A stretch of DNA of 64,000 nucleotides from UMGS1225 sp034086705 (GTDB lineage: Bacteria; Bacillota; Clostridia; Oscillospirales; CAG-272). The DNA lies in the NCBI GenBank assembly GCA_034086705.1, contig JAXDZV010000032.1:1-64000 (forward strand), given 5' to 3'. Each line of letters begins with the position of its first letter. The first letter of the stretch is position 1. Below are positions 16,771-25,015 of the stretch, in pieces. The notes beneath the pieces are model-generated. The model was given only the letters and a program-made list of their open reading frames with translations, made no database searches and had not been told where the DNA came from. The translations under genes and the position numbers were made by a program.

Positions 16771-18728
16771 ACAAAAGGGAATCCATCCGGGCGCTGATCC
16801 GGCATAAAATGCACACGCTGGAACAAGCGCAACCAACTATGGCAGCTGTTTATGCCGGTATGTTCGATCGCCCGCAAGCCATTGCCTGTGAAACAAACGA
16901 CGGCTGCAATATCACGCAACTTTCCTATGCTGAAATGGACCGCCGCATTACAGCGTTTGCCGCAGCACTGCGGCAGAAAATCGGTGCGCTGCACACGTAT
17001 ATAGCCATTGCAATGGAAAACGGACCGGATTTCATCACTGCATTTTGGGGCGTGTTGCGCAGTGGCAATAAGCCTTATCTTGTCAACTTGCGCCAACCGT
17101 TCTCGATGCAGACACAGGCATTGGCACAGCTGGAAGTACAGTATATCCTTGCCACGGCTCCCGGAAAGCTCCCCGGCGAGTATCTCCTTTTTGCAGACTT
17201 GTCTGACACAAACACCGCTTCTTATGCCGCCGAATCCGGCACTTTTATACAGCAAGACTCCGCTGCGTTTGAAAATGAGTTTGCACTTTCCTCTTCGGGT
17301 ACCGGCGGTGCACCCGCCGTTTGTATTTACGACGGTGCGTGTGTGCTTGCCCAGCTGCGTGATGCCCGTAAGATCCTACAAAAAAACCACCGCATGCAGC
17401 AGCATGCAAACGGCGCGCTGAAGCAGCTGGCTTTTTTACCCTTTTATCACGTTTTCGGCTTGTTCGCCGTCTATTTTTGGTTTTCCTATTTCAGCCGTAC
17501 CATCGTATTTGTGCGAGATCTGTCGCCCGCCGTATTATGCGGCACAGCGCAGTTGCACGGCGTCAGCCACATTTTTGCCGTTCCGCTGCTCTGGCATGAA
17601 ACAGAACGCCTCTTTTTACGGCAGCTGCACCAAATGCCGCCTGCGCAGCAAAAAAATTTCTGGCGTATACATTCCTTTTCCTTATGGTTGCAGCAGCTAT
17701 TTCCATACGCCGGCGCCACCGTGGCGCGTATGCTCTTTCGCAGCGTAAACAACCGCCTGTTCGGAAATACCGTTCGCTTTTGTATCAGCGGAGGTAGCTA
17801 TATCCGTCCCTCCGCATTGCGTCTGTTCAATGGGCTTGGCTATCCTCTGCACAACGGCTATGGGCTCACAGAGGCGGGGATCACCTCCGTCGAACTTACT
17901 GCCCGCCCCAAACGACGCCTGTGCGGGGCAGTGGGAATGCCGTTTGCCTCCGTGCACTACAGCATTGCCAAAGATGGCACTCTCACCGTACAGGGTGATG
18001 CTGTTTGCAGAGAAATTCTGCATGACGGGATGCGTATGCAGACAAACAAAAGCATTCAAACCGGCGATATAGCTTACTTTGACGGCAAAGGATATTTTAT
18101 TCGCGGCAGACAGTGCGACACCGTTATAACAGAAAGCGGAGAGAATATCAGTCCGGATGCGATAGAACCGCTGTTTGCTCTGCCGGATGCCTGCGCGCTG
18201 TGCCTGCTGGGACTCGGAGAAGACTCCGCGGAGCAGCTGACGTTGGTTGTACAAATCAGCCCGTATCTTCCGCCCACACGTCTGGAAGCGCTGCGGCAAA
18301 CGATTCTGCAAATCAATCATGCATTGCCGCTGCCGCAACAAGCACGCGCGCTTTTTTACACAACCGATCCGCTGTTGCCGCCGCAAGCTATCAAAGTGAA
18401 CCGTCGTGCACTGCGCCAAGGCATTCAGCAGGGTACTATCCGTCTGACCCCCTTCACGGCGCCATCCGTCCCCCCCACAGATACCTTTGATCCGGATAGC
18501 CCGCTTGCATGCCGTGTGCGACAAATCCTGGCACAAGCTCTGGAAATCGAGGAAACGAAAATCACACCGGATGCGCAGCTATTCACGGATTTAGGCGCTT
18601 CTTCCCTGCAATATTTTGCAGCCGTCAGCGCTCTTTCGGAGGCGTTTTCCCTGCAGAGTTTTGACCAAACGGAGCAATATTGCTATACGCTTCGTCAACT
18701 ATGCGATTATCTTGCAAAGCATCTGTAA
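16767..18728 (+). CDS. AMP-dependent acyl ligase with C-terminal acyl carrier domain
   Basis: A 653-residue two-domain protein. Residues 1 to about 540 form an ANL-superfamily adenylation domain: P-loop-like LSSSGTGGAP (about 173-182), NGYGLTEAG (about 363), TGDIAYFDGKGYF (about 431) and a late Lys in QAIKVNRR. Residues 575-653 form an acyl carrier domain with DLGASSL, Ser 613 being the expected phosphopantetheine site. This suggests activation of a carboxylic acid, probably fatty, as acyl-AMP and loading onto its own carrier. No condensation or ketosynthase domain follows. AAGGAGG precedes ATG 16767; the gene overlaps the hydrolase gene by 4 bases. The substrate is not known. Confidence 0.85.
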   Translation: MNKRESIRALIRHKMHTLEQAQPTMAAVYAGMFDRPQAIACETNDGCNITQLSYAEMDRRITAFAAALRQKIGALHTYIAIAMENGPDFITAFWGVLRSGNKPYLVNLRQPFSMQTQALAQLEVQYILATAPGKLPGEYLLFADLSDTNTASYAAESGTFIQQDSAAFENEFALSSSGTGGAPAVCIYDGACVLAQLRDARKILQKNHRMQQHANGALKQLAFLPFYHVFGLFAVYFWFSYFSRTIVFVRDLSPAVLCGTAQLHGVSHIFAVPLLWHETERLFLRQLHQMPPAQQKNFWRIHSFSLWLQQLFPYAGATVARMLFRSVNNRLFGNTVRFCISGGSYIRPSALRLFNGLGYPLHNGYGLTEAGITSVELTARPKRRLCGAVGMPFASVHYSIAKDGTLTVQGDAVCREILHDGMRMQTNKSIQTGDIAYFDGKGYFIRGRQCDTVITESGENISPDAIEPLFALPDACALCLLGLGEDSAEQLTLVVQISPYLPPTRLEALRQTILQINHALPLPQQARALFYTTDPLLPPQAIKVNRRALRQGIQQGTIRLTPFTAPSVPPTDTFDPDSPLACRVRQILAQALEIEETKITPDAQLFTDLGASSLQYFAAVSALSEAFSLQSFDQTEQYCYTLRQLCDYLAKHL

Positions 18729-18739
18729 GGAGATTGATC

Positions 18740-19399
18740 ATGAAGCCTCTGAAACGTCCGCTGCAGCGGGTGAACTATCCGGTGCTGCTCTTTACAAAAA
18801 TTACGGGCGCGTTGCCAAGCTGGCTGTTTTTTCGTCCGCGTATTTACCGTGTGCCAGATGCGCCGCGCGGCAAGCTGCCCGGCGGCACACTGCTTGTGTC
18901 CAATCATACCTCTTTGCTGGATTTTGTTTTATATCTACTCATTTTCCCTTGGAATACCCTTCGATTTCTCATTGCGGAGGTGCTTTTTTCGAAAAGCACC
19001 GTGCTCAGCCGGCTGCTGTATGCCCTGGGGGGCATTTTTGTGGATCGCACCTCGCATGATTTTTCCTTTGTGGCAGATGCCGTACGCGTGCTGCAAAGCG
19101 GCGGCATCGTAGGGGTATTTCCGCAAGGGCGCCTGCCAATCGGAGATACGCCCTTTCCCTTTCTGCCAAGCGCCGTCTATATTGCGCTTCGCTCCAATGC
19201 CACAATTGTGCCGGTTTATACCGCAGGCGGATATGGCCGCAGACGCGCTCGCGTTGTTATCGGCGCGCCTTTTTCGCTGCGCTCGCTGCGCAGCGGCAGC
19301 GATGAACCAGATCAGGCAGAATTGGCTGCACTGAATGCGATGCTGCAAGCACGCGTTATGGAACTTGCGCAAACGCTGCCGCAGGAGAAAAAGCAATGA
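18740..19399 (+). CDS. PlsC-like acyltransferase, first copy
   Basis: A 219-residue LPLAT-family acyltransferase. NHTSLLD gives the catalytic His 56 and Asp 61 (H-x4-D). The acceptor-binding motif usually reading FPEG is FPQG here (127-130). A hydrophobic stretch follows the HX4D motif, consistent with membrane association. AAGGAG precedes ATG 18740, 11 bases after the ligase-carrier gene. It probably transfers the acyl group from a carrier protein in this operon to a small acceptor or lipid. The Glu-to-Gln change in both copies suggests an acceptor other than lysophosphatidic acid. Confidence 0.83.
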   Translation: MKPLKRPLQRVNYPVLLFTKITGALPSWLFFRPRIYRVPDAPRGKLPGGTLLVSNHTSLLDFVLYLLIFPWNTLRFLIAEVLFSKSTVLSRLLYALGGIFVDRTSHDFSFVADAVRVLQSGGIVGVFPQGRLPIGDTPFPFLPSAVYIALRSNATIVPVYTAGGYGRRRARVVIGAPFSLRSLRSGSDEPDQAELAALNAMLQARVMELAQTLPQEKKQ

Positions 19400-20046
19400 A
19401 GACGTTGTTTTTGTTTTTTATGGATCTGGGCAGGCTGCTCTGTGCGCCGCTTTTACTTGTATTTCGCGTCCGTCGCATGCATTTGGACGGCTCCCCGGCA
19501 CACACGCTCCCAAAAGGCGGCGCAGTCTTGGTGTGTAACCACGTCGGCTTTTCCGACCCAATGGTGCTCGGTTGCGCCTTTGCTCCGCGCCGTGTCTTTT
19601 TTCTGGCCGCTGAAGCGGTGATGCAGCCGGGCTTGCGCGGTTTTTTGCTGCGGCATGCCGGCTGTATCCGGATTGACCGCAACGCATGCGATATTGAGGC
19701 GATTCGTTCCTGCGTTCAAGTGTTGCAAGCAGGTAAACTATTGTGTATTTTTCCGCAAGGACATCTGCAGCATAGCGGCGCACTCGATCAAATCAAGCAA
19801 GGCGCCGCCATGATCGCACAGCAGGCACAGGTGCCCCTGATTCCCTTATATACCGATAAGCCCCCGTCACCGTTTCGCCGTCGGGTACTGATTGTTGGTC
19901 AAGCGATTCATCCGCAAGACTACTGTTTTGGAAAATTCCCTCTCCCTGCGGAGCTGCGTACACTTGCAGACACCACACGCACGGGTATGTTGCGCTGCAA
20001 ACAAGCATATTCCGCATACGCATATCAAAAAGGAGGCCATTCATGA
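19396..20046 (+). CDS. PlsC-like acyltransferase, second copy
   Basis: A 216-residue LPLAT-family acyltransferase with His 49 and Asp 54 in NHVGFSDP, and FPQG at 119-122 instead of FPEG. The N-terminal 25 residues are hydrophobic. It overlaps the first copy by 4 bases (ATGA) and has AGGAG before its start. The two copies are distant paralogues, so they probably perform successive or different acylations in the same pathway. Confidence 0.83.
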   Translation: MKTLFLFFMDLGRLLCAPLLLVFRVRRMHLDGSPAHTLPKGGAVLVCNHVGFSDPMVLGCAFAPRRVFFLAAEAVMQPGLRGFLLRHAGCIRIDRNACDIEAIRSCVQVLQAGKLLCIFPQGHLQHSGALDQIKQGAAMIAQQAQVPLIPLYTDKPPSPFRRRVLIVGQAIHPQDYCFGKFPLPAELRTLADTTRTGMLRCKQAYSAYAYQKGGHS

Positions 20047-20282
20047 ACACTTTTGCAGAGTTGCTCGCATTGCTTAAAACCGTCTTTGCAGACGAAATTT
20101 CTTTGCAGGGGATTACCGAGCAGACCCCACTTAACACACTGGGCATCAGTTCCGTCGGATATTTATACCTGGCGCTCGCCGTGGAAGAACGTTTCGGCGT
20201 GCGGTTTTCCAATGCAGATTTCGTTGCGTTTTCCACTGTGGGTGACGTGGTACGCCGCATTGAGCAGGGGCACGCGCAATGA
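20043..20282 (+). CDS. Acyl carrier protein
   Basis: A 79-residue four-helix carrier with LGISSVGYLYLA; Ser 37 is the expected phosphopantetheine site, with Ser in place of the usual preceding Asp, as in the carrier domain of the ligase. AAGGAGG precedes ATG 20043. It overlaps the upstream acyltransferase and the downstream LRAT-like gene by 4 bases each. Its place suggests it serves this pathway rather than general fatty acid synthesis, whose genes are not nearby. Confidence 0.88.
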   Translation: MNTFAELLALLKTVFADEISLQGITEQTPLNTLGISSVGYLYLALAVEERFGVRFSNADFVAFSTVGDVVRRIEQGHAQ

Positions 20283-20683
20283 CCTTTCGCCAGGGACAAC
20301 CGAGTAGGGGTGATTTGATCCGTGTACACGTTTCATTTTATGATCATTACGGCATTTATGAAAGCGACACGGCAGTATATGCATTCGGGCTGCCCGACAA
20401 TACCGGCGTGGCACCTGAAGAAATCTGCGTGGTATGTACCCCGCTGGCTGTTTTCTGCGCCGGCGGCTTTGTGCAGGTCGCGCAGCTAACGCGTGCCGAA
20501 CGCAAACAAGCCCGCTCTGCAGACCGGGTGATTGCGGCCGCTCGCGCACGTTTGGGAGAAACGGGATATCATATTTTGTACAATAACTGTGAGCATTTCG
20601 CAACCTCGTGCCTGTTCGGCACGCCGCGTTCCGCGCTGGTAGAAGAGGCACGCGCCTCAATTCGCAAAAAGCTCGGCCACTGA
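20279..20683 (+). CDS. LRAT-like acyltransferase or thiol hydrolase (NlpC/P60 superfamily)
   Basis: A 134-residue protein with the lecithin:retinol-acyltransferase pattern: RGDLIRVHVSFYDHYGIY near the start, with His 23 as the likely catalytic base, and NNCEHFATSCLFG with Cys 104 as the likely nucleophile. The second His found in animal PLAAT/LRAT proteins is replaced (VYAFG). Family members move acyl chains from lipids to amines or alcohols, or hydrolyse them, through an acyl-Cys intermediate. Last gene of the lipid operon, overlapping the carrier gene by 4 bases. Here it could transfer an acyl group to the final acceptor; this is inference. Confidence 0.78.
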   Translation: MTFRQGQPSRGDLIRVHVSFYDHYGIYESDTAVYAFGLPDNTGVAPEEICVVCTPLAVFCAGGFVQVAQLTRAERKQARSADRVIAAARARLGETGYHILYNNCEHFATSCLFGTPRSALVEEARASIRKKLGH

Positions 20684-20699
20684 AACAAAGCGGCCGAGC
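20671..20699. terminator. Stem-loop at the end of the lipid operon
   Basis: Perfect 8-base-pair stem GCTCGGCC/GGCCGAGC with a 13-base loop spanning the LRAT-like stop codon. There is no T run on the plus strand; on the minus strand five T follow, so as an intrinsic terminator it faces the minus strand. It may still stabilise the 3' end of the plus-strand message. Confidence 0.45.
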
Positions 20700-20720
20700 C
20701 ATCAAAAAGGAGAGAGCGCT

Positions 20721-22676
20721 ATGACTTTTTTACCTGTCACCGCAGAGGAAATGCGTCAACGCGGCTGGGATCGACCGGATTTTGTCTATGTCTGTGGCGA
20801 TGCTTATGTCGATCACCCTTCTTTCGGCGCTTCCATTATCACCCGCGTACTGGAGGCGGAGGGCTTTCGGATCTGTATGCTGGCACAGCCGCGCTTTGAC
20901 AGCTGCGAGGATTTTCGCCGCTTTGGCTGTCCGCGGCTTGGTTTTTTAGTCAGCGCCGGTAATTTGGATTCCATGGTTGCTCACTATACCGTTGCAAAAC
21001 GGCGCCGTACTTATGACTATTATTCTCCCGGCGGAAAAACCGGCTTGCGTCCCGACCGCGCCTGTATCGTCTACACCAACCGGATTCGGCAGGCATACGG
21101 GCATATTCCGGTCATTTTAGGTGGGCTGGAAGCATCTTTGCGACGCTTTGCCCATTACGATTACTGGGACGATCGACTGCGCCATTCCATCCTACTGGAC
21201 AGCGGTGCAGATTTGTTGATCTATGGAATGGGAGAAAACACCGTGCGCCGCATTGCCAAACTGCTTGACCGCGGAATTCCAATGAACCGCTTACGTGACA
21301 TCCGCGGCACGGCATGGCTTGGCAAGCGAAATGACCGTGTTCATTTTCCTGTGGCAGGCACAAGCGACTTTACCACTTTGCGCCAAAGCAAGCTTGCCGT
21401 TGCACGGGCATTTTCTTTGCAATATCGCAATACAGATGCCGTTCATGGCGAAGCTGTTGTTGAGTATTACGGTGACCGCATGCTCGTACAAAACCCACCC
21501 ATGCCACCACTGACACAGCCTGAACTGGATGCCGTTTACGCCTTGCCCTACGCCCGCGCCTGGCATCCGATGTATGATGCCGCAGGCGGTGTACCCGCTT
21601 TGGCCGAGGTTAAATTTTCCATCACACATAACCGTGGCTGTTTCGGCGGCTGCAATTTCTGCGCCATTACATTTCACCAGGGGCGTCAGGTAAGCTGCCG
21701 CAGCATTGCAAGTGTAACTGCGGAAGCAAAACTGCTCACCACACTACCTGATTTCAAAGGGTATATTCACGATGTCGGCGGACCGACTGCAAACTTTCGC
21801 CGTCCTGCCTGTGACAAGCAGCGTACGCAAGGCGTCTGCAAAGACCGGCACTGCCTGACGCCAACGCCTTGCCCCGCACTGCGTGCGGAACACAGCGAAT
21901 ATCTGGAACTGCTGCGCGCCGTAGAAGCAGTTCCGGGGGTCAAAAAAGTGTTTATCCGCTCCGGCATTCGCTATGACTATCTTCTGGCAGACCGCACACC
22001 CGCCGCAGATGCATTTTTCAAAAAGCTGGTTCGCGACCATATTTCCGGGCAGCTTCGCGTCGCACCGGAGCATTGCTCAGAAGCGGTTCTACACTGTATG
22101 GGCAAAGCCCCGCTTCAAGCTTACCACATCTTCCGCAAGCGTTTTTATACACTGTGTAAACAAATGGGGTTGCAACAATATCTGGTGCCCTATCTGATGT
22201 CCTCACATCCGGGAAGTACCCTCTCAGATGCAGTTGATCTGGCGCTGTGCATTCGCCAATGGGGCTGTGAGCCAGAGCAAGTGCAGGATTTTTACCCAAC
22301 ACCGGGTACCGCCTCCACCGTTATGTTTTATACTGGGCTGGACCCTTTTACGGAGCAGCCGGTCTTTGTTCCGCGCGACCGACATGAAAAACAGATGCAG
22401 CGAGCCTTGCTGCAGCCAACACGGCCGCAAAACGCCCCGTTGGTGCGAGAAGCCCTGCAGCAGTGTGGCCGCACTGAGCTACTCGACGTACTACTGCACG
22501 GCTCAGCGCCCGCAAAATACCACCATTCGCCGCCGCAACCGGCAACTTCTGCCAAACGCAAACCCAGGCAGCACCTTTGCAAGCCGCAGACGCCTACCGC
22601 ATCCCCACCGCGACCGCGATTGAAAAAAAAGCCCGCGCCCACGGGCAAACAAGCAACGAAGGGAAAACGATCATGA
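20721..22676 (+). CDS. ygiQ: YgiQ family radical SAM protein
   Basis: A 651-residue protein. The N-terminal YgiQ domain contains PDFVYVCGDAYVDHPSFG and GGLEASLRRFAHYDYWDD. The radical SAM core has NRGCFGGCNFCAITFHQGR, the C-x3-C-x2-C [4Fe-4S] ligands, and FYPTPGTASTVMFYTGLDP towards the end. After about residue 600 there is a Pro-, Lys- and Arg-rich low-complexity tail. The reaction of YgiQ proteins is not established. AAAGGAGAGAG precedes ATG 20721, and the stop overlaps the next gene by 4 bases. Confidence 0.93.
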   Translation: MTFLPVTAEEMRQRGWDRPDFVYVCGDAYVDHPSFGASIITRVLEAEGFRICMLAQPRFDSCEDFRRFGCPRLGFLVSAGNLDSMVAHYTVAKRRRTYDYYSPGGKTGLRPDRACIVYTNRIRQAYGHIPVILGGLEASLRRFAHYDYWDDRLRHSILLDSGADLLIYGMGENTVRRIAKLLDRGIPMNRLRDIRGTAWLGKRNDRVHFPVAGTSDFTTLRQSKLAVARAFSLQYRNTDAVHGEAVVEYYGDRMLVQNPPMPPLTQPELDAVYALPYARAWHPMYDAAGGVPALAEVKFSITHNRGCFGGCNFCAITFHQGRQVSCRSIASVTAEAKLLTTLPDFKGYIHDVGGPTANFRRPACDKQRTQGVCKDRHCLTPTPCPALRAEHSEYLELLRAVEAVPGVKKVFIRSGIRYDYLLADRTPAADAFFKKLVRDHISGQLRVAPEHCSEAVLHCMGKAPLQAYHIFRKRFYTLCKQMGLQQYLVPYLMSSHPGSTLSDAVDLALCIRQWGCEPEQVQDFYPTPGTASTVMFYTGLDPFTEQPVFVPRDRHEKQMQRALLQPTRPQNAPLVREALQQCGRTELLDVLLHGSAPAKYHHSPPQPATSAKRKPRQHLCKPQTPTASPPRPRLKKKPAPTGKQATKGKRS

Positions 22677-23269
22677 GCGAGTTACAGGAAAAATTTATCC
22701 GCATTTATCGGGAGAATATTCAGCGCGAAGGCGCCGACAAGCTGCTTGACTGGCTCTGCTCTCCAGCCAGCGACTTTTTCACTGCGCCCGCTTCCACACG
22801 GTATCACGGCGCCTACGAGGGCGGTTTGTGCGAACATTCTATCAATGTTTATGAATGCCTGTGTGACTATTTGCAGCGGCCACGCGTGCGGGAAATGTAC
22901 GACCTTGCCCCCTCCGCCCAAACCGTTGCTATCGTAGCCTTATTACACGATCTATGCAAAGTCAACTGTTATAAGCCATCTTTTCGCAATGTCAAGGACG
23001 AAAACGGAACCTGGCACAAAGTGCCATGTTATGAGTTTGCCGATCCGTTGCCGTACGGACATGGTGAAAAAAGCGTATATATTATCAGCAGCTTCATGCG
23101 GCTGAGTCGTGAAGAAGCGTTTGCTATCCGCTTTCATATGGGCTTTTCAGCGACAGACGAAGCACGGCTGGTCGGCGATGCATATGAAAAATTCCCTCTT
23201 TGTATTGCGGTATCGACAGCAGATTTGGAAGCTTCTTACTTTGTTGAATCACGCAAAACGAAGCAATAA
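22673..23269 (+). CDS. HD-domain protein
   Basis: A 198-residue protein with GGLCEHSINVYE (first His) and LLHDLCKVN (His-Asp pair), the metal-binding pattern of HD-type phosphohydrolases. RFHMGF and STADLEASYFVE continue the helical core. Activity on a nucleotide or nucleic acid is likely; the substrate is unknown. ATG 22673 overlaps the ygiQ stop (ATGA) and has GAAGGG before it. A strong terminator follows 100 bases later. Confidence 0.8.
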   Translation: MSELQEKFIRIYRENIQREGADKLLDWLCSPASDFFTAPASTRYHGAYEGGLCEHSINVYECLCDYLQRPRVREMYDLAPSAQTVAIVALLHDLCKVNCYKPSFRNVKDENGTWHKVPCYEFADPLPYGHGEKSVYIISSFMRLSREEAFAIRFHMGFSATDEARLVGDAYEKFPLCIAVSTADLEASYFVESRKTKQ

Positions 23270-23367
23270 TCTTTTCGAGTCTTCCGCTTCCTAATAATCA
23301 GCAAAGCTGCCATCTTACAAGGGGAAACTACACGTCCCAATGAGCAGCGGTATGTGCGTAAAACAGG

Positions 23368-23397
23368 AAAGGCGTGCCCTTTGTGGGCACGCCTTTT
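23368..23397 (+). terminator. Terminator after the ygiQ-HD gene pair
   Basis: AAAGGCGTGCCC paired with GGGCACGCCTTT around a 5-base loop, followed by a short T run. The flanking A and T runs make it work on both strands, so it could also serve the convergent methyltransferase gene 166 bases on. The rest of 23270-23563 holds nothing recognised. Confidence 0.85.
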
Positions 23398-23563
23398 GCA
23401 CTATGGGGATAGCCACAAGGTAGCGCAAGGGACATCGCTCCTTATTCGGAACGCAATAGGGCAAGAAAGCACTCGGCTTTCCCTTTGCAGAGCGCACCTG
23501 CGGGCTGCCCCGTATAAAAGTGCATCCTTGTGTCTACTCGATCCGCCCCAATTCTTAGAAATG

Positions 23564-24097
23564 TTATCTGCGCGAGTATTCCTTCTGCACCTTCAAATAA
23601 AAGTGTTCTTCGCTTTGCTGACAGGACAGCGTCGTCAATCCCTCGTCTTCACACATTTTCAATATAGAATGCATATCTTGAGAATCCAACTTGCCAACAC
23701 CATAGGTAGTTTTTATTGTTTCGTGAGGCATTTGCACAACTACATCCACGCAAAAAGGAACTGGATAAGCTGATGCTATATTGCAATCCCAAATATGAAG
23801 TTCCCCACCTCTTTTCAAAACTCTGGTAGCTTCTCCAATGGCCTTTCTTTGTTCTTCTTCCCCCATAAACAGTAAAGTAAAGAAGAAGGTCACATTATCA
23901 AAAGAATTCGCTTCCTGTTGGAGCTCAGTTGCATCCATAAGCACTTTTTTGCAGACATTTGGTGCTTCATCAAGTTCTTCCTGTCTGCTGTCGATGGCTG
24001 TAACCTGTTCACGATAAAGGCGTCCTATGATACCTTCTCCGCCGCCTCCAATATCAAGAATGTTACCTGACAACTCTTTGTGTAAATGCAAAATCAT
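23564..24097 (-). CDS. Class I SAM-dependent methyltransferase
   Basis: A 177-residue protein with the SAM-binding loop ILDIGGGGEGIIG near residue 13, TAIDSR after strand 2, and FFFTLLFMG and RVLKRGGELHIWD in later strands. It is short and the substrate is not evident. Its codon use is visibly richer in A and T than the surrounding genes, which suggests a more recent arrival. GGAAGAGG precedes ATG 24097. It is convergent with the ygiQ-HD pair. Confidence 0.8.
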   Translation of the reverse strand: MILHLHKELSGNILDIGGGGEGIIGRLYREQVTAIDSRQEELDEAPNVCKKVLMDATELQQEANSFDNVTFFFTLLFMGEEEQRKAIGEATRVLKRGGELHIWDCNIASAYPVPFCVDVVVQMPHETIKTTYGVGKLDSQDMHSILKMCEDEGLTTLSCQQSEEHFYLKVQKEYSRR

Positions 24098-24174
24098 TGT
24101 AATCCTCTTCCGAAAATTCCGGTTTGCAGTCCTTTTAGTACCATACTACCACACAACAGAATGAAACGCAAGAA

Positions 24175-24204
24175 CAGGCACAGTAACGCAAACGACTGTG
24201 CCTG
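24175..24204 (-). terminator. Likely terminator between the DUF6514-like and methyltransferase genes
   Basis: Perfect 10-base-pair stem CAGGCACAGT/ACTGTGCCTG with a 10-base loop. On the minus strand TTCTTG follows, a weak T tract. Confidence 0.5.
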
Positions 24205-24339
24205 TTAACTGTCTTATATACACCGTTCTTTTTCGGGCCGCGGTTTTTCTGCGGCACGGTCGCTGCGGGATTGCGCACGGCAGGTGCGAAGCCGTCTTGC
24301 TTTTCCCTGCAGCGCCGTGCCGTATGCAACCTGGCAACG

Positions 24340-24657
24340 CTATGCGCTGAGCAGATCGATCAAAACATCCTTCGCCGTGCAAGGCGTAACCCCGCCGTGT
24401 ACCAACGCAAAATAAATCTGAAAAGCAAAAACCTCGTCCGTGGAAAAATTGTAAAGCAGCCTCTCTTCTTCTGTTTTTCCCGCCTTTATTTTAGACAGAT
24501 AAATCGAATAGGCCCCAGGGTGGGAAAACAGAAGCTCATAGCAAATGAAAAACGGTGTTCCGTCTTCTCCGTGCATTTCGCGCAGTTCCATTTTCAAAAT
24601 CCGCAACGCCCGCGGCTGTGTTTCCCTTTCACATTTGGCCAGATATGTATGCAACAT
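24340..24657 (-). CDS. Small conserved clostridial protein, DUF6514-like
   Basis: About 105 residues. FICYELLFSHPGAYSIYLS and the end GGVTPCTAKDVLIDLL resemble the small clostridial DUF6514 proteins; this assignment is from memory of the family pattern. No catalytic motif or membrane segment is seen. ATG 24657 is chosen because GGAGGTG lies 11-17 bases and GGAGGGG just before it; an ATG 54 bases upstream is possible. The function is unknown. Confidence 0.6.
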   Translation of the reverse strand: MLHTYLAKCERETQPRALRILKMELREMHGEDGTPFFICYELLFSHPGAYSIYLSKIKAGKTEEERLLYNFSTDEVFAFQIYFALVHGGVTPCTAKDVLIDLLSA

Positions 24658-24692
24658 TCCCCTCCGACACCTCCGCTTCATTTCATGGCTGT

Positions 24693-24698
24693 ATTGTA
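24693..24698 (-). promoter_or_regulatory. Extended -10 promoter of the DUF6514-like gene
   Basis: TGGTACAAT on the minus strand with TACAAT at 24693-24698, 36 bases before the start codon. The -35 region is weak. Apart from this box and the promoter at 24934-24963, I see nothing in the intergenic stretch 24658-25015. Confidence 0.4.
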
Positions 24699-24933
24699 CC
24701 ATGGAATGCACACGAAGAAAAGCAGAATGATTCGCCGCAATCCGACAAAAAACGCGCAGGCTTCCTTTTTTGGGAAATATTTGTGTGCCGTGGACAAATA
24801 TTTTGTTGTTTGGTGTCGTTTTTTGCCTGCGAAATATTTTCCTTTCGATTCCTTCGACGCCACTTTTTCCTTACAAAAACACAAACAGCATACCATTGCG
24901 GTATTGTTTTCCATATCTGCCTATAGTCTCCCT

Positions 24934-24963
24934 TTGCATTCTGCCCTTGCAATATGGTATATT
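24934..24963 (+). promoter_or_regulatory. Promoter before the small membrane protein gene at 25016
   Basis: TTGCAT at 24934-24939 and TATATT at 24958-24963, 18 bases apart, with TGG giving an extended -10. Confidence 0.6.
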
Positions 24964-25015
24964 GAAGACAACATAATGTGATACAGCGGCTTACTGCCGT
25001 GAAGGGAGTATCTTT

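Noticed and set aside
20721..23269. ygiQ and the HD-domain gene as part of the lipid operon
   Set aside because: They lie after the stem-loop and a 37-base gap, and neither has a lipid-related motif. Read-through cannot be excluded.
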